From the NCBI RefSeq assembly GCF_025642745.1, contig NZ_JANZKP010000004.1, forward strand, positions 1 through 64,000: a DNA stretch of 64,000 nucleotides. Direction: 5' to 3'. The stretch is from Cellulomonas sp. RIT-PI-Y. Its GTDB lineage: Bacteria; Actinomycetota; Actinomycetes; Actinomycetales; Cellulomonadaceae. Made by a program: the position numbers and the translations under genes. Below, piece after piece: positions 46,661 to 56,266 of this stretch (positions are counted from its first letter, which is position 1; the number at the start of each line of letters is the position of its first letter). Under the pieces are notes generated by a model, which did no database searches, was not told where the DNA came from, and was given only the letters and a program-made list of their open reading frames with translations.

Positions 46661-46708
46661 CGGCCGATGGCCCCGAGGGTCCGACCCTCGGGGCCATCGG
46701 CCGTTTTT
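46661..46708 (+). terminator. Intrinsic terminator after rpsI
   Basis: A perfect 20-bp stem (46661-46680 with 46684-46703), a 3-nt loop and a TTTTT tract (46704-46708) make this the clearest rho-independent terminator in the window. Confidence 0.92.
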
Positions 46709-46752
46709 GATGCCGCGTGCGACGATGACGCGTTGAGGGAAGGGTCCGTGTG

Positions 46753-48105
46753 ATGGGACGACTGTTCGGCACCGACGGGGTGCGTGGCCTGGCCAACCGG
46801 GATGTCACCGCGGAGGTGGCACTGGACCTGTCCGTGGCCGCCGCGCACGTGCTCGGCTCCCGTGGCGAGTTCGCCGGGCACCGACCGCGAGCCGTGGTAG
46901 GCCGTGACCCGCGCGCGTCGGGCGAGTTCCTGTCCGCCGCCGTGGCCGCCGGCCTCGCCTCGGCCGGAGTCGACGTGATCAACGTCGGCGTGCTGCCCAC
47001 CCCCGCCGTCGCGCACCTGACGGGTGCGCTCGGGGTGGACCTGGGGGTCGTGCTGTCCGCCTCCCACAATCCGATGCCGGACAACGGGATCAAGTTCCTG
47101 TCCCGCGGCGGCCTGAAGCTGGACGACGACCTGGAACAGGCGATCGAGGCCCGGCTCCGCGAGGACTGGGAGCGCCCGGTCGGCGCCGACGTCGGCCGGA
47201 TCCGCACCGATACCGGACAGGCCGGTGAGCGGTACGTCGCGCACCTGGTGCAGACCATCGGCGGCACCTCGCTGGCCGGACTGCGGATCGCGGTGGACTG
47301 CGCGAACGGCGCCGCGAGCGAGGTCGGCCCCGCCGCCCTGCGCGAGGCCGGTGCCGACGTGGTCGTGATCAACGCCTCGCCGGACGGCCGCAACATCAAC
47401 GAGGGCTGCGGGTCGACCCACCCCGAGCAGCTGCAGGCCGCCGTGGTGGCCTCCGGCGCGGACCTGGGGGTCGCCTTCGACGGGGACGCCGACCGCTGCC
47501 TGGCCGTGGACCACACCGGCGCGCTGGTCGACGGCGACCAGATCATGGGCGTGCTGGCCCTCGCGATGCGCGAGCAGGGCACCCTGACGCAGGACACCCT
47601 GGTCGTCACCGTGATGAGCAACCTCGGGCTGCGGCTGGCCATGCAGGCCGCAGGGGTGCGCACCGTGGAGACCGCCGTCGGCGACCGGTACGTGCTGGAG
47701 GAGATGCGCGCGCACGGGTACTCCCTGGGCGGCGAGCAGTCCGGCCACGTGATCATGGCCGACCACGCCACCACCGGTGACGGCACCCTGACCGCGCTGC
47801 ACCTGGCGGCACGGGTGGCCCGGACCGGGCAGACCCTGCGGGACCTGGCCGGCGTGGTCCGGCGTCTGCCGCAGACCCTGATCAACGTCTCCGGCGTTGA
47901 CCGCACCCGGGTGCAAGCCGACGAGCCGCTGCAGGCCGCGGTCTCGGCCGCCGCCGCCGAACTGGGACAGACCGGCCGGGTCCTGCTGCGTCCGTCCGGC
48001 ACCGAGCCGCTGGTCCGGGTGATGGTCGAGGCCGCCACCCAGGACGACGCGGACCGGGTCGCCGGAGGGCTGGCCGACGTGGTGAAGGCCCGGCTGGCGT
48101 TGTGA
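46753..48105 (+). CDS. glmM: Phosphoglucosamine mutase
   Basis: GlmM converts glucosamine-6-phosphate to glucosamine-1-phosphate for UDP-GlcNAc and cell wall synthesis. The 450-residue protein has [12 protein letters not shown], the phosphoserine loop LSASHNP (active Ser104), the metal-binding DGDADR and the C-terminal [20 protein letters not shown] 46753 is preferred to the adjacent GTG 46750. glmS, the preceding step in the pathway, lies about 5 kb downstream. def overlaps its end by four bases. Confidence 0.96.
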   Translation: MGRLFGTDGVRGLANRDVTAEVALDLSVAAAHVLGSRGEFAGHRPRAVVGRDPRASGEFLSAAVAAGLASAGVDVINVGVLPTPAVAHLTGALGVDLGVVLSASHNPMPDNGIKFLSRGGLKLDDDLEQAIEARLREDWERPVGADVGRIRTDTGQAGERYVAHLVQTIGGTSLAGLRIAVDCANGAASEVGPAALREAGADVVVINASPDGRNINEGCGSTHPEQLQAAVVASGADLGVAFDGDADRCLAVDHTGALVDGDQIMGVLALAMREQGTLTQDTLVVTVMSNLGLRLAMQAAGVRTVETAVGDRYVLEEMRAHGYSLGGEQSGHVIMADHATTGDGTLTALHLAARVARTGQTLRDLAGVVRRLPQTLINVSGVDRTRVQADEPLQAAVSAAAAELGQTGRVLLRPSGTEPLVRVMVEAATQDDADRVAGGLADVVKARLAL

Positions 48106-48803
48106 GCACCTGGCCCGCGGCGCCCGGCTCGGCTCAGGCACGCCAGGCGACCTGGCCGGACGACCTGGTGCGCGAACAGGTCGCCGCGGTGCTGGCCGCC
48201 GCGGCGCAGGACCCCAGCGGCACGGTGCCGATCGTGCAGGCGGGTCATCCGGCCCTGCGGATGCGCGCGGTGCCGCTGACCGGGCAGCTCGAACCGGACA
48301 CATTCGCCGAGCTGATCGCGGTGATGCGCCGGACCATGCACGCCGCTCCGGGGGTCGGTCTCGCCGCGCCGCAGATCGGGCTGCCGATCGCGCTGGCCGT
48401 GATCGCCGACCCGGGTGCCGGTGACCCGGAGGTCGAGCAGGTGCGCGAGCGACCGGAGCTGCCGTTCCGCGTCCTGGTGAACCCGCGCTACACGCCGGTG
48501 CCGGACGAGGACCCGGAGCCGGTGTCCTTCTACGAGGGCTGCCTGAGCGTCGACGGCTACCAGGCCGTGGTGCCCCGGCTCCGCCGCCTCCGGCTCCTCT
48601 GCCTCGACGAGCACGGCACACCGGTCGACGAGGTGCTGCAGGGCTGGCCCGCGCGGATCGTCCAGCACGAGACCGACCACCTGGACGGGGTGCTGTACCT
48701 GGACCGCGCGCTGACCCGGTCGTTGTCCGCCGGCGACGACTTCGGCGCGCACTGGGCCGGTGAGCCCCGACCGGAGGACGCCGCACGGGTGCTCGGCTTC
48801 TGA
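48102..48803 (+). CDS. def: Peptide deformylase
   Basis: Deformylase removes the formyl group from new proteins, upstream of methionine aminopeptidase (also in this window). All three motifs are present: [16 protein letters not shown] with the metal Cys, and QHETDHLDG with the HExxH-type ligands. At 233 residues it has an N-terminal stretch of about 45 residues before the core, longer than E. coli. GTG 48102 overlaps the glmM stop (GTGA). The pairing with glmM is likely transcriptional only. Confidence 0.94.
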   Translation: MSTWPAAPGSAQARQATWPDDLVREQVAAVLAAAAQDPSGTVPIVQAGHPALRMRAVPLTGQLEPDTFAELIAVMRRTMHAAPGVGLAAPQIGLPIALAVIADPGAGDPEVEQVRERPELPFRVLVNPRYTPVPDEDPEPVSFYEGCLSVDGYQAVVPRLRRLRLLCLDEHGTPVDEVLQGWPARIVQHETDHLDGVLYLDRALTRSLSAGDDFGAHWAGEPRPEDAARVLGF

Positions 48804-48995
48804 GCGTCATCCCTCAGGGGGAGCGGGGCATCGGCCCATCTACGCCGACGGGCCGATGTCCCGGCAGGAACCCCGAGGCACGATGGGGGGAACACCGGGG
48901 AGATGTGGGGGCGTTCCCCCATGCCGGCCCGGCCGCCCGGCGCCCTACCGTTGCCAGCGGTGGCGGGGGGCGACGACAGGGGAGGCGGAGGACAG

Positions 48996-49700
48996 GTGCT
49001 GCACGACTGGATCACGGTGATCGAGGGGTGGATCCCCGCGATGGCCGGGTCTCCGTGGGCCTATCCCGCGCTGGCCCTGTTCGCGATGGTCGACGGGTTC
49101 TTCCCGCCGATCCCGTCCGAGTCGGTGGTGATCGCCCTCGCCTCGCTGTCGGTGTCCCAGGGACAGCCGAACCTGCTGCTGATCGCGCTGGCGGGCGCCG
49201 TCGGGGCCTGGCTCGGCGACCAGATCGCCTATCAGATCGGGTCCAAGGTCGACCTGCACCGGATCCGGCTGTTCCGCGGGCCGCGCGGAGCCAAGGCGTT
49301 GGCGTGGGCGGAGCACGCGCTGTCGCACCGGGGGTCGTCGTTCATCCTGGCCGCCCGCTACATCCCGATCGGCCGAGTGGCGGTCAACATGACCGCCGGG
49401 GCGCTGGGCTACCCGCGCAAGCGGTTCATGGCGTTGACCGCTCTGGCCGGGGCGACCTGGGCCGCCTACGGCACGCTGATCGGCCTGGGCGCCGGAGTGT
49501 GGCTGGAGGACCACCCGCTGATCGCGGTGGTGGTCGGCGTGGTCGTCGGCACGGTGGTCGGGCTGGCGATCGACTGGCTGCTGCGCCGGTTCACCCGGGT
49601 CAGCGAGGTGCCGCTGGCGACCGTCGACGCCGTGCTCGCCGAGCGGGAGGCGGCCGCCGTCGACGTGGCCCCCGAGCCGAAGCCGCACCCCGTGGTCTGA
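48996..49700 (+). CDS. DedA family membrane protein
   Basis: The 234-residue protein is a DedA/VTT-domain (SNARE-associated) membrane protein with several hydrophobic segments. It has the conserved DGFFPPIPSE re-entrant motif and the ARYIPIGRVAVNMTAG signature. Family members include lipid scramblases and flippases for polyprenyl- and glycerophospholipids. GTG 48996 follows GGAGGCGGAGGA. A 192-bp gap separates it from def, so it has its own promoter somewhere in that GC-rich interval; none stands out. Confidence 0.88.
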   Translation: MLHDWITVIEGWIPAMAGSPWAYPALALFAMVDGFFPPIPSESVVIALASLSVSQGQPNLLLIALAGAVGAWLGDQIAYQIGSKVDLHRIRLFRGPRGAKALAWAEHALSHRGSSFILAARYIPIGRVAVNMTAGALGYPRKRFMALTALAGATWAAYGTLIGLGAGVWLEDHPLIAVVVGVVVGTVVGLAIDWLLRRFTRVSEVPLATVDAVLAEREAAAVDVAPEPKPHPVV

Positions 49701-49900
49701 CCCCGCGGTCCGACCCCCGGTGACCTGGCTCACCCGGGCGGTCACGGCCAGGCAACGATCCTCGCGCCGGGCGTCACGATCCGGCATCGCCGGGCCGGTT
49801 CACCCGAACGGCTGCCTACCCTCGTCCGGGGCCACAGTGCTGTCGCCCCACTGTGCCCCGTCGGGGTGCGGTCGATCGGGGCGACGGCGAGGGACTCAGC

Positions 49901-50497
49901 GTGGGACGGATGCGGGCGGTGACGATGGCGGCGGTCTGCGTCGTCCTCGTCGGCGGCTGCGCCGTCCGGGCGACCCCCTCGATCACCGCGGTCCCGACCG
50001 CCTCCCCGTCCACCGCGACCGCGCGCGCGGCCGCCGGCCCGGACTGCCTGGCCCCGCAGGTGCTCGGCGCCCTGGGCTTCGACCGGGACGAGCGGGCCCG
50101 CGCCGGGCAGCACCCGGACGCCCCGGACGCCGGTCCGGTGCCGGGCGACTTCGTCCCGGTGCTGGTGGTGGAGTGCTCGACAGGAGAGACCCTCAGCGAC
50201 AGCGCCGGCCAGTGGGCGGCGGTCACCGCCACCCGCCGGGAGGGCGATCTGGACGCGCTGATGGCCGCCCTGGCCGACGGGGTCACGCCGTCCCCGACGG
50301 TGACCTGCGCCCCCGGCGGTCAGCGCTCCGACCTGTGGGTGGTGGACAGCATGGGTGACGCGATCCGGGTCGCCGTGCCCGGGTCGGTCTGCGGTCGGCT
50401 GCCCGCGGTGGTGCGGTCCGCGCTGGACGGACTGGACGGCGTCGACACCGAGCACTACCCGGTGCACCTGGTGGCACCCCGGGAGACCGCGGGCTGA
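49901..50497 (+). CDS. Putative lipoprotein of unknown function
   Basis: The 198-residue protein begins with a short signal sequence and a lipobox, AAVCVVLVGGC, so the mature protein should be anchored at Cys on the outer face of the membrane. A Thr/Ala/Pro-rich linker follows, then a domain of about 150 residues with four cysteines that may form disulfides. I do not recognise the domain; it resembles small septum-associated or secreted actinobacterial proteins only in layout. GTG 49901 is chosen after GAGGGA; ATG 49910 is also possible. It ends exactly where coaA ends on the other strand. Confidence 0.7.
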   Translation: MGRMRAVTMAAVCVVLVGGCAVRATPSITAVPTASPSTATARAAAGPDCLAPQVLGALGFDRDERARAGQHPDAPDAGPVPGDFVPVLVVECSTGETLSDSAGQWAAVTATRREGDLDALMAALADGVTPSPTVTCAPGGQRSDLWVVDSMGDAIRVAVPGSVCGRLPAVVRSALDGLDGVDTEHYPVHLVAPRETAG

Positions 50498-51454
50498 TCA
50501 GAGCTTGCGCAGCCGCACCCGCCGGACCGCGTGGTCGCGGCCCTTGGTCAGCACCAGGGTCGCCCGGCTGCGGGTGGGCAGGATGTTCTCCACCAGGTTC
50601 GGTGCGTTGATCGAGTCCCAGATGCTCTCCGCCCGGGCGACCGCCTCGTCGTCGCTCAGGCTCGCGTACCGGTGGAAGTACGACTCGGGCCGGCTGAACG
50701 CGGTCGAGCGCAGGGACAGGAACCGGTCGACGTACCACTGCCGGGCGTCCTCGGTCCGGGCGTCCACGTAGATGGAGAAGTCGAAGAAGTCGCTGACCGC
50801 CAGGTTGCTGGTGCTGCCCGCGACCGCCGGACGGGCGGGCTGCAGAACGTTCAGGCCCTCCACGATCAGCACGTCCGGGCGGCGGACCACCACCTCCGCG
50901 CCGGGCACGATGTCGTAGGTCAGGTGGTCGTACACCGGGGCGCGGACCTCGGCGTGCCCGGCCTTCACCTGGGAGACGAAATGCAGCAGCTTGCGCCGGT
51001 CGTAACTCTCCGGGAAGCCCTTGCGCTCCATCAGTCCGCGGCGGCGCAGCTCGGCGTTCGGGTACAGGAAGCCGTCGGTGGTCATCAGCGCCACGTTCGG
51101 CGTCGCGGGCCAGCGGGCGATCAGCTCGCGCAGCAGCCGGGCGGTGGTCGACTTGCCGACCGCCACCGACCCCGCGACCCCGATCACGTAGGGCGTGCGC
51201 GGGGTGTCCTCGCGCAGGAAGGTCGACGACGCGGCGTGCAGTCGCCGGGTCGCGGTGATGTAGAGGTCGAGCAGCCGGGACAGCGGACGGTAGATCGCGT
51301 CCACCTCGGCCAGGTCGATCGGGTCCCCCAGCCCGCGCAGCCGCGTGACGTCGTCGTCGCCCAGGGGGAGCGGGGTGGACTCCGACAGCCGGACCCACGC
51401 CTCGCGGTCCAGGTCGACGAACGGGGAGGAGCTGACGGCGGTGTCGGATCGCAC
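50498..51454 (-). CDS. coaA: Type I pantothenate kinase
   Basis: CoaA phosphorylates pantothenate, the first step of CoA synthesis. The 318-residue protein has the P-loop [30 protein letters not shown] and the catalytic/pantothenate-binding YDHLTYD and [11 protein letters not shown] segments of the prokaryotic type I enzyme. GTG 51454 lies six bases after a CAGAAT -10-like hexamer (51461-51466, minus). It is divergent from glmS with 83 bases between them. Its stop codon abuts the stop of the convergent lipoprotein gene within the palindrome TGATCA. Confidence 0.95.
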   Translation of the reverse strand: MRSDTAVSSSPFVDLDREAWVRLSESTPLPLGDDDVTRLRGLGDPIDLAEVDAIYRPLSRLLDLYITATRRLHAASSTFLREDTPRTPYVIGVAGSVAVGKSTTARLLRELIARWPATPNVALMTTDGFLYPNAELRRRGLMERKGFPESYDRRKLLHFVSQVKAGHAEVRAPVYDHLTYDIVPGAEVVVRRPDVLIVEGLNVLQPARPAVAGSTSNLAVSDFFDFSIYVDARTEDARQWYVDRFLSLRSTAFSRPESYFHRYASLSDDEAVARAESIWDSINAPNLVENILPTRSRATLVLTKGRDHAVRRVRLRKL

Positions 51455-51524
51455 CCGACGATTCTGCCTGATGCCGGACGGTGGCGCGGGCCACAGCCCG
51501 TCCGGTGGGACGATCCCCAGCGTC

Positions 51525-51530
51525 TAGACT
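51525..51530 (+). promoter_or_regulatory. Candidate -10 of glmS (leaderless)
   Basis: TAGACT ends seven bases before the glmS ATG, which has no ribosome-binding site of its own. A -35 is not clear. Confidence 0.45.
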
Positions 51531-51537
51531 CCCGCCC

Positions 51538-53391
51538 ATGTGTGGAATCGTCGGATACGTCGGAGCGCACCAGCCGGATGAGCAGCCGCTGGAGGTCGCC
51601 CTCGAGGGTCTGCGCCGGCTGGAGTACCGGGGGTACGACTCCGCCGGTGTCGCCCTGGTCACCGCAGAGGGTCTGGCCACCGCCAAGAAGGCCGGCAAGC
51701 TGGCCAACCTGATCGGCGAGTTGGAGAGCCACCCGCTGCCCCCGTCGACGGCCGCGATCGGGCACACCCGGTGGGCCACCCACGGCGGGCCGACAGACGT
51801 CAACGCGCACCCGCACGTGGCCGGCCGGGTCGCGCTGATCCACAACGGGATCATCGAGAACTTCGCCCCGCTGAAGGAGGCGCTGCTCGCCGAGGGCGCG
51901 CAGCTGCTCTCCGAGACCGACACCGAGGTGGTCGCGCACCTGCTGGCCGCCGCCTACGACGAGTCCGGCGACCTGGCCGAGGCGATGCGGACCGTCGTGC
52001 GCCGGCTGCACGGCACCTTCACCCTGCTGGCCGTGCACGCCGACCACCCGGACACCGTGGTCGGCGCCCGGCACGACAGCCCCCTGGTGGTCGGCCTCGG
52101 CGACGGCGCGAACTACCTGGGCTCGGACGTCGCGGCGTTCATCGCCCGCACCGACCGCGCGCTGGAGCTGGCGCAGGACCAGGTCGTCACCATCACCCCG
52201 GACGCGGTCGTCGTGACCGACTTCGACGGGAACGCCGCCGAGGGCCGTGAGTACACCGTCGACTGGGACGCCGCCGCCGCGGAGAAGGGCGGCTTCCGCT
52301 CCTTCATGGACAAGGAGATCGCCGACCAGCCCCAGGCGGTCGCCGACACCCTGCTCGGCCGCACCGACACCTCCGGCAGGCTGATCCTGGACGATCTGCG
52401 GATCGACGAGTCCGTGCTGCGGTCGGTGGACAAGATCATCGTGATCGCCTGCGGCACCGCCGCCTACGCCGGGCACGTGGCCAAGTACGCGATCGAGCAC
52501 TGGTGCCGGATCCCGGTCGAGGTCGAGCTCGCGCACGAGTTCCGCTACCGGGACCCGATCGTCGACGCCCGCACCCTGGTGGTCGCGATCTCCCAGTCCG
52601 GCGAGACCATGGACACCCTGATGGCGATCCGGCACGCCCGGGAGCAGGGCGCCCAGGTGCTGGCGATCTGCAACACCCACGGGTCGACCATCCCGCGCGA
52701 GTCCGACGCGGTGCTCTACACCCACGCCGGTCCCGAGGTCGCGGTCGCGTCGACCAAGGCCTTCCTGGCGCAGATCACCGCCGCCTACCTGCTCGGCCTG
52801 TACCTGGCCCAGCTGCGCGGCAACAAGTACGCCGACGAGATCGGCGAGATCCTCACCGACCTGCGCGCCATGCCCGGCAAGATCCAGGAGGTCCTGGACC
52901 GGTCCGACCGGGTGCGCGAGATCGCCCGCTGGATGGCCGACACCTCCTCGGTGCTGTTCCTGGGCCGGCACGTCGGCTTCCCGGTCGCGATGGAGGGCGC
53001 GCTCAAGCTCAAGGAGCTCGCCTACATCCATGCCGAGGGCTTCGCCGCCGGTGAGCTCAAGCACGGCCCGATCGCGCTGATCGAGCCTGGGCAGCCGGTG
53101 TTCGTGATCGTGCCGTCCCCGCGCGGCCGCGACTCGCTGCACTCCAAGGTCGTCTCCAACATCCAGGAGATCCGGGCCCGTGGCGCCCGCACCCTGGTGA
53201 TCGCGGAGGAGGGCGACGAGGCGGTCCGCGCGTACTCGGACGAGGTGTTCTACGTCCCGCAGTCGCCGACTCTGCTCGCGCCGCTGCTGTCCGTGGTGCC
53301 GCTGCAGATCTTCGCCTGCGAGCTGGCCACCGCCCGCGGCCTGGACGTGGACCAGCCGCGCAACCTGGCCAAGTCGGTCACGGTCGAGTAG
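51538..53391 (+). CDS. glmS: Glutamine-fructose-6-phosphate aminotransferase (isomerizing)
   Basis: GlmS makes glucosamine-6-phosphate from fructose-6-phosphate and glutamine, feeding glmM. The 617-residue protein starts with the catalytic Cys2 (MCGIVGYVG) after Met removal. The glutaminase half (RRLEYRGYDSAGV, HTRWATHG) is followed by two SIS isomerase domains (ACGTAAYAG, ISQSGETMDT) and the C-terminal PRNLAKSVTVE. Strong motif conservation fixes the start at ATG 51538. It forms an operon with the next two genes. No glmS ribozyme is present upstream, as expected for actinobacteria. Confidence 0.97.
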   Translation: MCGIVGYVGAHQPDEQPLEVALEGLRRLEYRGYDSAGVALVTAEGLATAKKAGKLANLIGELESHPLPPSTAAIGHTRWATHGGPTDVNAHPHVAGRVALIHNGIIENFAPLKEALLAEGAQLLSETDTEVVAHLLAAAYDESGDLAEAMRTVVRRLHGTFTLLAVHADHPDTVVGARHDSPLVVGLGDGANYLGSDVAAFIARTDRALELAQDQVVTITPDAVVVTDFDGNAAEGREYTVDWDAAAAEKGGFRSFMDKEIADQPQAVADTLLGRTDTSGRLILDDLRIDESVLRSVDKIIVIACGTAAYAGHVAKYAIEHWCRIPVEVELAHEFRYRDPIVDARTLVVAISQSGETMDTLMAIRHAREQGAQVLAICNTHGSTIPRESDAVLYTHAGPEVAVASTKAFLAQITAAYLLGLYLAQLRGNKYADEIGEILTDLRAMPGKIQEVLDRSDRVREIARWMADTSSVLFLGRHVGFPVAMEGALKLKELAYIHAEGFAAGELKHGPIALIEPGQPVFVIVPSPRGRDSLHSKVVSNIQEIRARGARTLVIAEEGDEAVRAYSDEVFYVPQSPTLLAPLLSVVPLQIFACELATARGLDVDQPRNLAKSVTVE

Positions 53392-53398
53392 TCCACCG

Positions 53399-53761
53399 GT
53401 GGAGCTGCGCGCAGCACAGACCGAGGTCGAGGCGATCTCCCGCGCCTACGCGCGGATCCACGGCATCGATCGGACCGACGACTGGCTGCTGCTCAAACTC
53501 GGCGAGGAGATCGGCGAGCTGACCCAGGCCTACCTCGCGCAGACCGGACGGTCCCGGCGCTCGGCCACGGAGGCCGACGTGACGGACGAGCTCGCCGACG
53601 TCCTGGCGCACGTGCTGCTGATCGCCGAGCGGCGCGGGGTCGACCTGTCGAGCGCGCTGGAGTCGAAGTGGGGCCAGTGGCGGCACCTGGTGATCGAGCA
53701 GGACCGCTCCGGTCCCGCGCGGTCGCCGGGCGTGGGGACCGCGGAGGGGGACCGGTCATGA
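53399..53761 (+). CDS. MazG-like nucleotide pyrophosphohydrolase
   Basis: The 120-residue all-alpha protein has the EExxE-type metal-binding motif [12 protein letters not shown] and a downstream [18 protein letters not shown] helix with ExxD. These identify a MazG/RS21-C6-type pyrophosphatase that hydrolyses (d)NTPs. It starts seven bases after glmS with GTG and overlaps acpS by four bases (ATGA), so it is in the middle of an operon. The C-terminal 20 residues are low-complexity. The physiological nucleotide is unknown. Confidence 0.78.
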   Translation: MELRAAQTEVEAISRAYARIHGIDRTDDWLLLKLGEEIGELTQAYLAQTGRSRRSATEADVTDELADVLAHVLLIAERRGVDLSSALESKWGQWRHLVIEQDRSGPARSPGVGTAEGDRS

Positions 53762-54111
53762 TCGTCGGTGTCGGCATCGACGTGGTGGACGTCGCGCGCT
53801 TCATCGCGACCGTGGAGCGGGTCCCCGCGCTGCGCACCCGCCTGTTCACCCCCGAGGAGCGGGACCTGCCCGACGCGTCGCTCGCGGCCCGGTTCGCCGC
53901 GAAGGAGGCGATCGCGAAGGCCCTCGGCGCACCCGCCGGCATGCGCTGGCAGGACGCGACCGTCCGTCGCGTGGTCGGTCAGCAGCCCGTGGTCGAGGTC
54001 ACCGGCACCGTCCGCGCCCGCGCCGACGAGCTCGGCGTCGCCCGCTTCCACCTCTCCCTGTCCCACGACGCGGGCATCGCCAGCGCGATGTGCGTCGCCG
54101 AACGCGACTGA
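53758..54111 (+). CDS. acpS: Holo-[acyl-carrier-protein] synthase
   Basis: AcpS transfers phosphopantetheine from CoA to acyl carrier protein. The 117-residue protein has the two motifs of the family, [10 protein letters not shown] and [16 protein letters not shown] 53758 overlaps the MazG-like stop. In related genomes acpS is often followed directly by nnr; here about 2.2 kb of inserted genes intervene. Confidence 0.93.
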   Translation: MIVGVGIDVVDVARFIATVERVPALRTRLFTPEERDLPDASLAARFAAKEAIAKALGAPAGMRWQDATVRRVVGQQPVVEVTGTVRARADELGVARFHLSLSHDAGIASAMCVAERD

Positions 54112-54130
54112 CCCGCCCGGGCCGCTGCCC

Positions 54131-54191
54131 GTCGAGAGTGCACGAAGGCAGGACTCCGGGCTCACGAGGTCTGCATGCGTGCACTCTCGAC
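54131..54191. repeat. Palindromic element, copy A
   Basis: The arms 54131-54151 and 54171-54191 form an inverted repeat that is perfect over the outer 14 bp (GTCGAGAGTGCACG) and imperfect inside, with a 19-nt loop. The left arm matches copy B (55185-55205) at 20 of 21 positions. The DUF559 gene ends inside it: its last codons lie in the right arm and its stop is in the loop. Confidence 0.8.
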
Positions 54192-55074
54192 CAACGCGTG
54201 GCGCAGTGCGGACAGGGCGGACTCGGGGTGCCGCAGGTCTTCGGCCGTCCAGGTGATCGTGCGCCAGCCGAGCGCGTCGAGTGCACGTCGACGAGCGATG
54301 TCGCGCTGCCAGGTCGCACGATCGACGCGATGGATGTCCCCGTCGTACTCGACGGCGATCCGCGCTGACGGGTAGGACAGGTCGGCGCGGGCGACGATCC
54401 GTGCGCCGCGGTCCAGGACGGGCCGGTTGACCGCTGGGCTCGGCAGACCCGCGGAGAGCAGCAGCAGCCGGAGGCGGGTCTCCATGCAGGAGTCCGTCCC
54501 GGCGCGCAGTTGGCCGATCGCCGCGCGCAACCTCGCGGCGCCGCGGGCACCCCGGGGAAGGGCCTCCACCACGGCACGCAACCGATCCGGTGTGCACAGG
54601 GGGAACCGCCGCCGCACCAGGGCGTCCCCCGCCACGACGAGCTCGGCGACCTCCAGCTGAGCGGCGAGCTGAGTCCAGACCGTCTCGACCGTCGGCACCG
54701 GGAGCCGGTAGCGGCGGACGACCTCGATCGGAGCGCACGTGCGGTGACCGACCGCCCCCCGGGCGTCGCGGCGGTGCGTGCGGCTCCGAGACCAGGACGT
54801 GCAGCGCATCCGGTCGGTCGAGGCCCCGGGGCGGGTCGGCGTCCCACAGCCGCCATGCCGTGGCGTGACTGAACACGGCGTCCGCGGGCAGGACCGTCCG
54901 GAGTTCCTCGCAGCGTCCGACGAGGTCGGAGGCCGGCCGAGGCGAGCGCATGCCGTGCCAGGGTGCGGGAACGTCGGCCAGCCGTGAGCGTGACACCCCC
55001 TGCTCGCGAGCGCCCCGAGCGGTGAAGGGCCTTCCGGCGAGCTCCGGCGGCAGCGGGCGAGCGCGTGAGGACAT
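54162..55074 (-). pseudogene. DUF559 endonuclease-like gene with a frameshift
   Basis: Two frames together encode one protein of about 303 residues. The N-terminal part (55074 to about 54760) starts MSSRARPLPPELAGRPFTAR, with a helix-turn-helix-like region and VFSHATAWRLW. The C-terminal part carries VVAGDALVRRRFP and the Vsr-like nuclease core ADLSYPSARIAVEYDGDIHR. The switch falls at a run of six C on the plus strand (54755-54760). Deleting one base joins the frames as PPRRPGAVGHRT. DUF559 proteins have a restriction-endonuclease-like (PD-(D/E)xK) fold related to Vsr. Two copies of a palindrome frame the gene. It may be a true pseudogene, a sequencing error or, less likely, programmed frameshifting. 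Confidence 0.75.
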
Positions 55075-55185
55075 CACCGCGGCGTGCAGGCCGCGCCCCC
55101 TCGACCGCACCCCCACACCCAGCGACCTGTGCACGACGCCCCGGATCCATCCCCTGTGGACAACCAGAACCCGCCCACCGCCGGG

Positions 55186-55244
55186 CCGAGAGTGCACGAA
55201 GGCAGGGTTCAGGAGCCCTCAGGCCTGCCTTCGTGCACTCTCGG
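55186..55244. repeat. Palindromic element, copy B
   Basis: A perfect 21-bp inverted repeat (CCGAGAGTGCACGAAGGCAG plus G at 55186-55206, and its complement at 55224-55244) surrounds a 17-nt loop. It lies 112 bases upstream of the DUF559 start codon. Together with copy A it brackets the gene. The remaining 55075-55279 interval shows no ORF. Confidence 0.88.
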
Positions 55245-55279
55245 CGGCGGGCGCCGCGCGCAGGGAGGGACGTGCTGGG

Positions 55280-56266
55280 TCAGCGGAGGGCGGGGGCCAC
55301 TTCGCGCTCGAAGAGCTCGATGCTGCTGCGGTCGTAGGCGGCGTCGATGAAGTAGCAGATCGCGTAGGTCATGCCGAGAGCGCGCAGCTCGGTGAGCTTC
55401 TCGACGATCTGCTCGGGGGTGCCGACCAGCGGGCCGTTGCGGAAGTCCTCCGCGATCCCGGGGGCCTTCTCCGGGAGCGTGTGTGCGTAGTGCTCCTCGA
55501 TCCAGGCGATCTTGTCGTCCACCTCGGACTCGGTGGCGGCGATCACCACGTTGTAGTTGGCGGACCGGGTGATCTCGTCGTAGTCGCGGCCGATCGCGGC
55601 GCAGTGCTGCTGCAGGACCGCCGACTTGTGGGCGAAACCGTCGGGGCTGCCGTCGAAGTTGGTGAACCGGGCGTGCTGGGCGGCGATGCGGAGGGTCTTC
55701 TTCTCGCCGCCGCCGGCGATCCAGAGCGGGGGACCGTCGGTCTGGATCGGCAGCGGGGCCAGCTGCGCACCGTCGACCTGGTAGTGCGTGCCGTGCAGGG
55801 TGGCGACGCCGTCGGTCCACATCTGCTTCATGATCTGCACGCCCTCGTCGAGCGCGGCGATCCGCTCGCCCGCGGTCGGGAAGCCGTAGCCGTAGGCGCG
55901 CCACTCGTGCTCGTACCAGCCCGCGCCGATGCCCATCTGCACGCGGCCGCCGCTGATCAGGTCGGCGGTGGCGGCGACCTTCGCGAGATAGGCGGGGTTC
56001 CGGTAGGACATGCAGGTGCACATCTGGCCGAGCTTCACCCGGCGCGTGGTGGCGGCGTAGGCGTTGATCAGGCTCCACGCCTCATGGGTGGCCTCGCCGT
56101 TGGGCTCGGGCACCGCGTGGAAGTGGTCGTAGACCCAGATCGAGTCCCAGGTGTCGCCGGAGTCGGCGTGCTGGGCGAGACCGTTCATGACGGACCAGTG
56201 CTCGGCCGGTGCGATGCCGGTGAGGTCCTGCCGCCAACCCTGGGGGATGAAGAGTCCGAAGCGCAT
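55280..56266 (-). CDS. LLM class F420-dependent oxidoreductase
   Basis: The 328-residue TIM-barrel protein belongs to the luciferase-like monooxygenase superfamily. It begins MRFGLFIPQGWRQDL and has IWVYDHFH, LGQMCTCMSYRNPAYLAK, the GRVQMGIGAGWYEHEW strand-loop and WIAGGGEKKTLRIAA. These fit the F420-dependent branch common in actinobacteria. Substrate is unknown. The ATG follows a TACCGT hexamer (56273-56278, minus) by six bases. It is divergent from nnr across 53 bp and lies next to the DUF559 element. Confidence 0.87.
   Translation of the reverse strand: MRFGLFIPQGWRQDLTGIAPAEHWSVMNGLAQHADSGDTWDSIWVYDHFHAVPEPNGEATHEAWSLINAYAATTRRVKLGQMCTCMSYRNPAYLAKVAATADLISGGRVQMGIGAGWYEHEWRAYGYGFPTAGERIAALDEGVQIMKQMWTDGVATLHGTHYQVDGAQLAPLPIQTDGPPLWIAGGGEKKTLRIAAQHARFTNFDGSPDGFAHKSAVLQQHCAAIGRDYDEITRSANYNVVIAATESEVDDKIAWIEEHYAHTLPEKAPGIAEDFRNGPLVGTPEQIVEKLTELRALGMTYAICYFIDAAYDRSSIELFEREVAPALR

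Noticed and set aside
51455-51537. glmS ribozyme upstream of glmS
   Set aside because: Only 83 bases separate glmS from the divergent coaA, and no ribozyme core is visible; the class is typical of Firmicutes.
54131-55244. Classical insertion sequence with terminal inverted repeats
   Set aside because: Each palindrome is complete in itself, unlike one terminal repeat at each end. No transposase is present, and no target-site duplication could be recognised.
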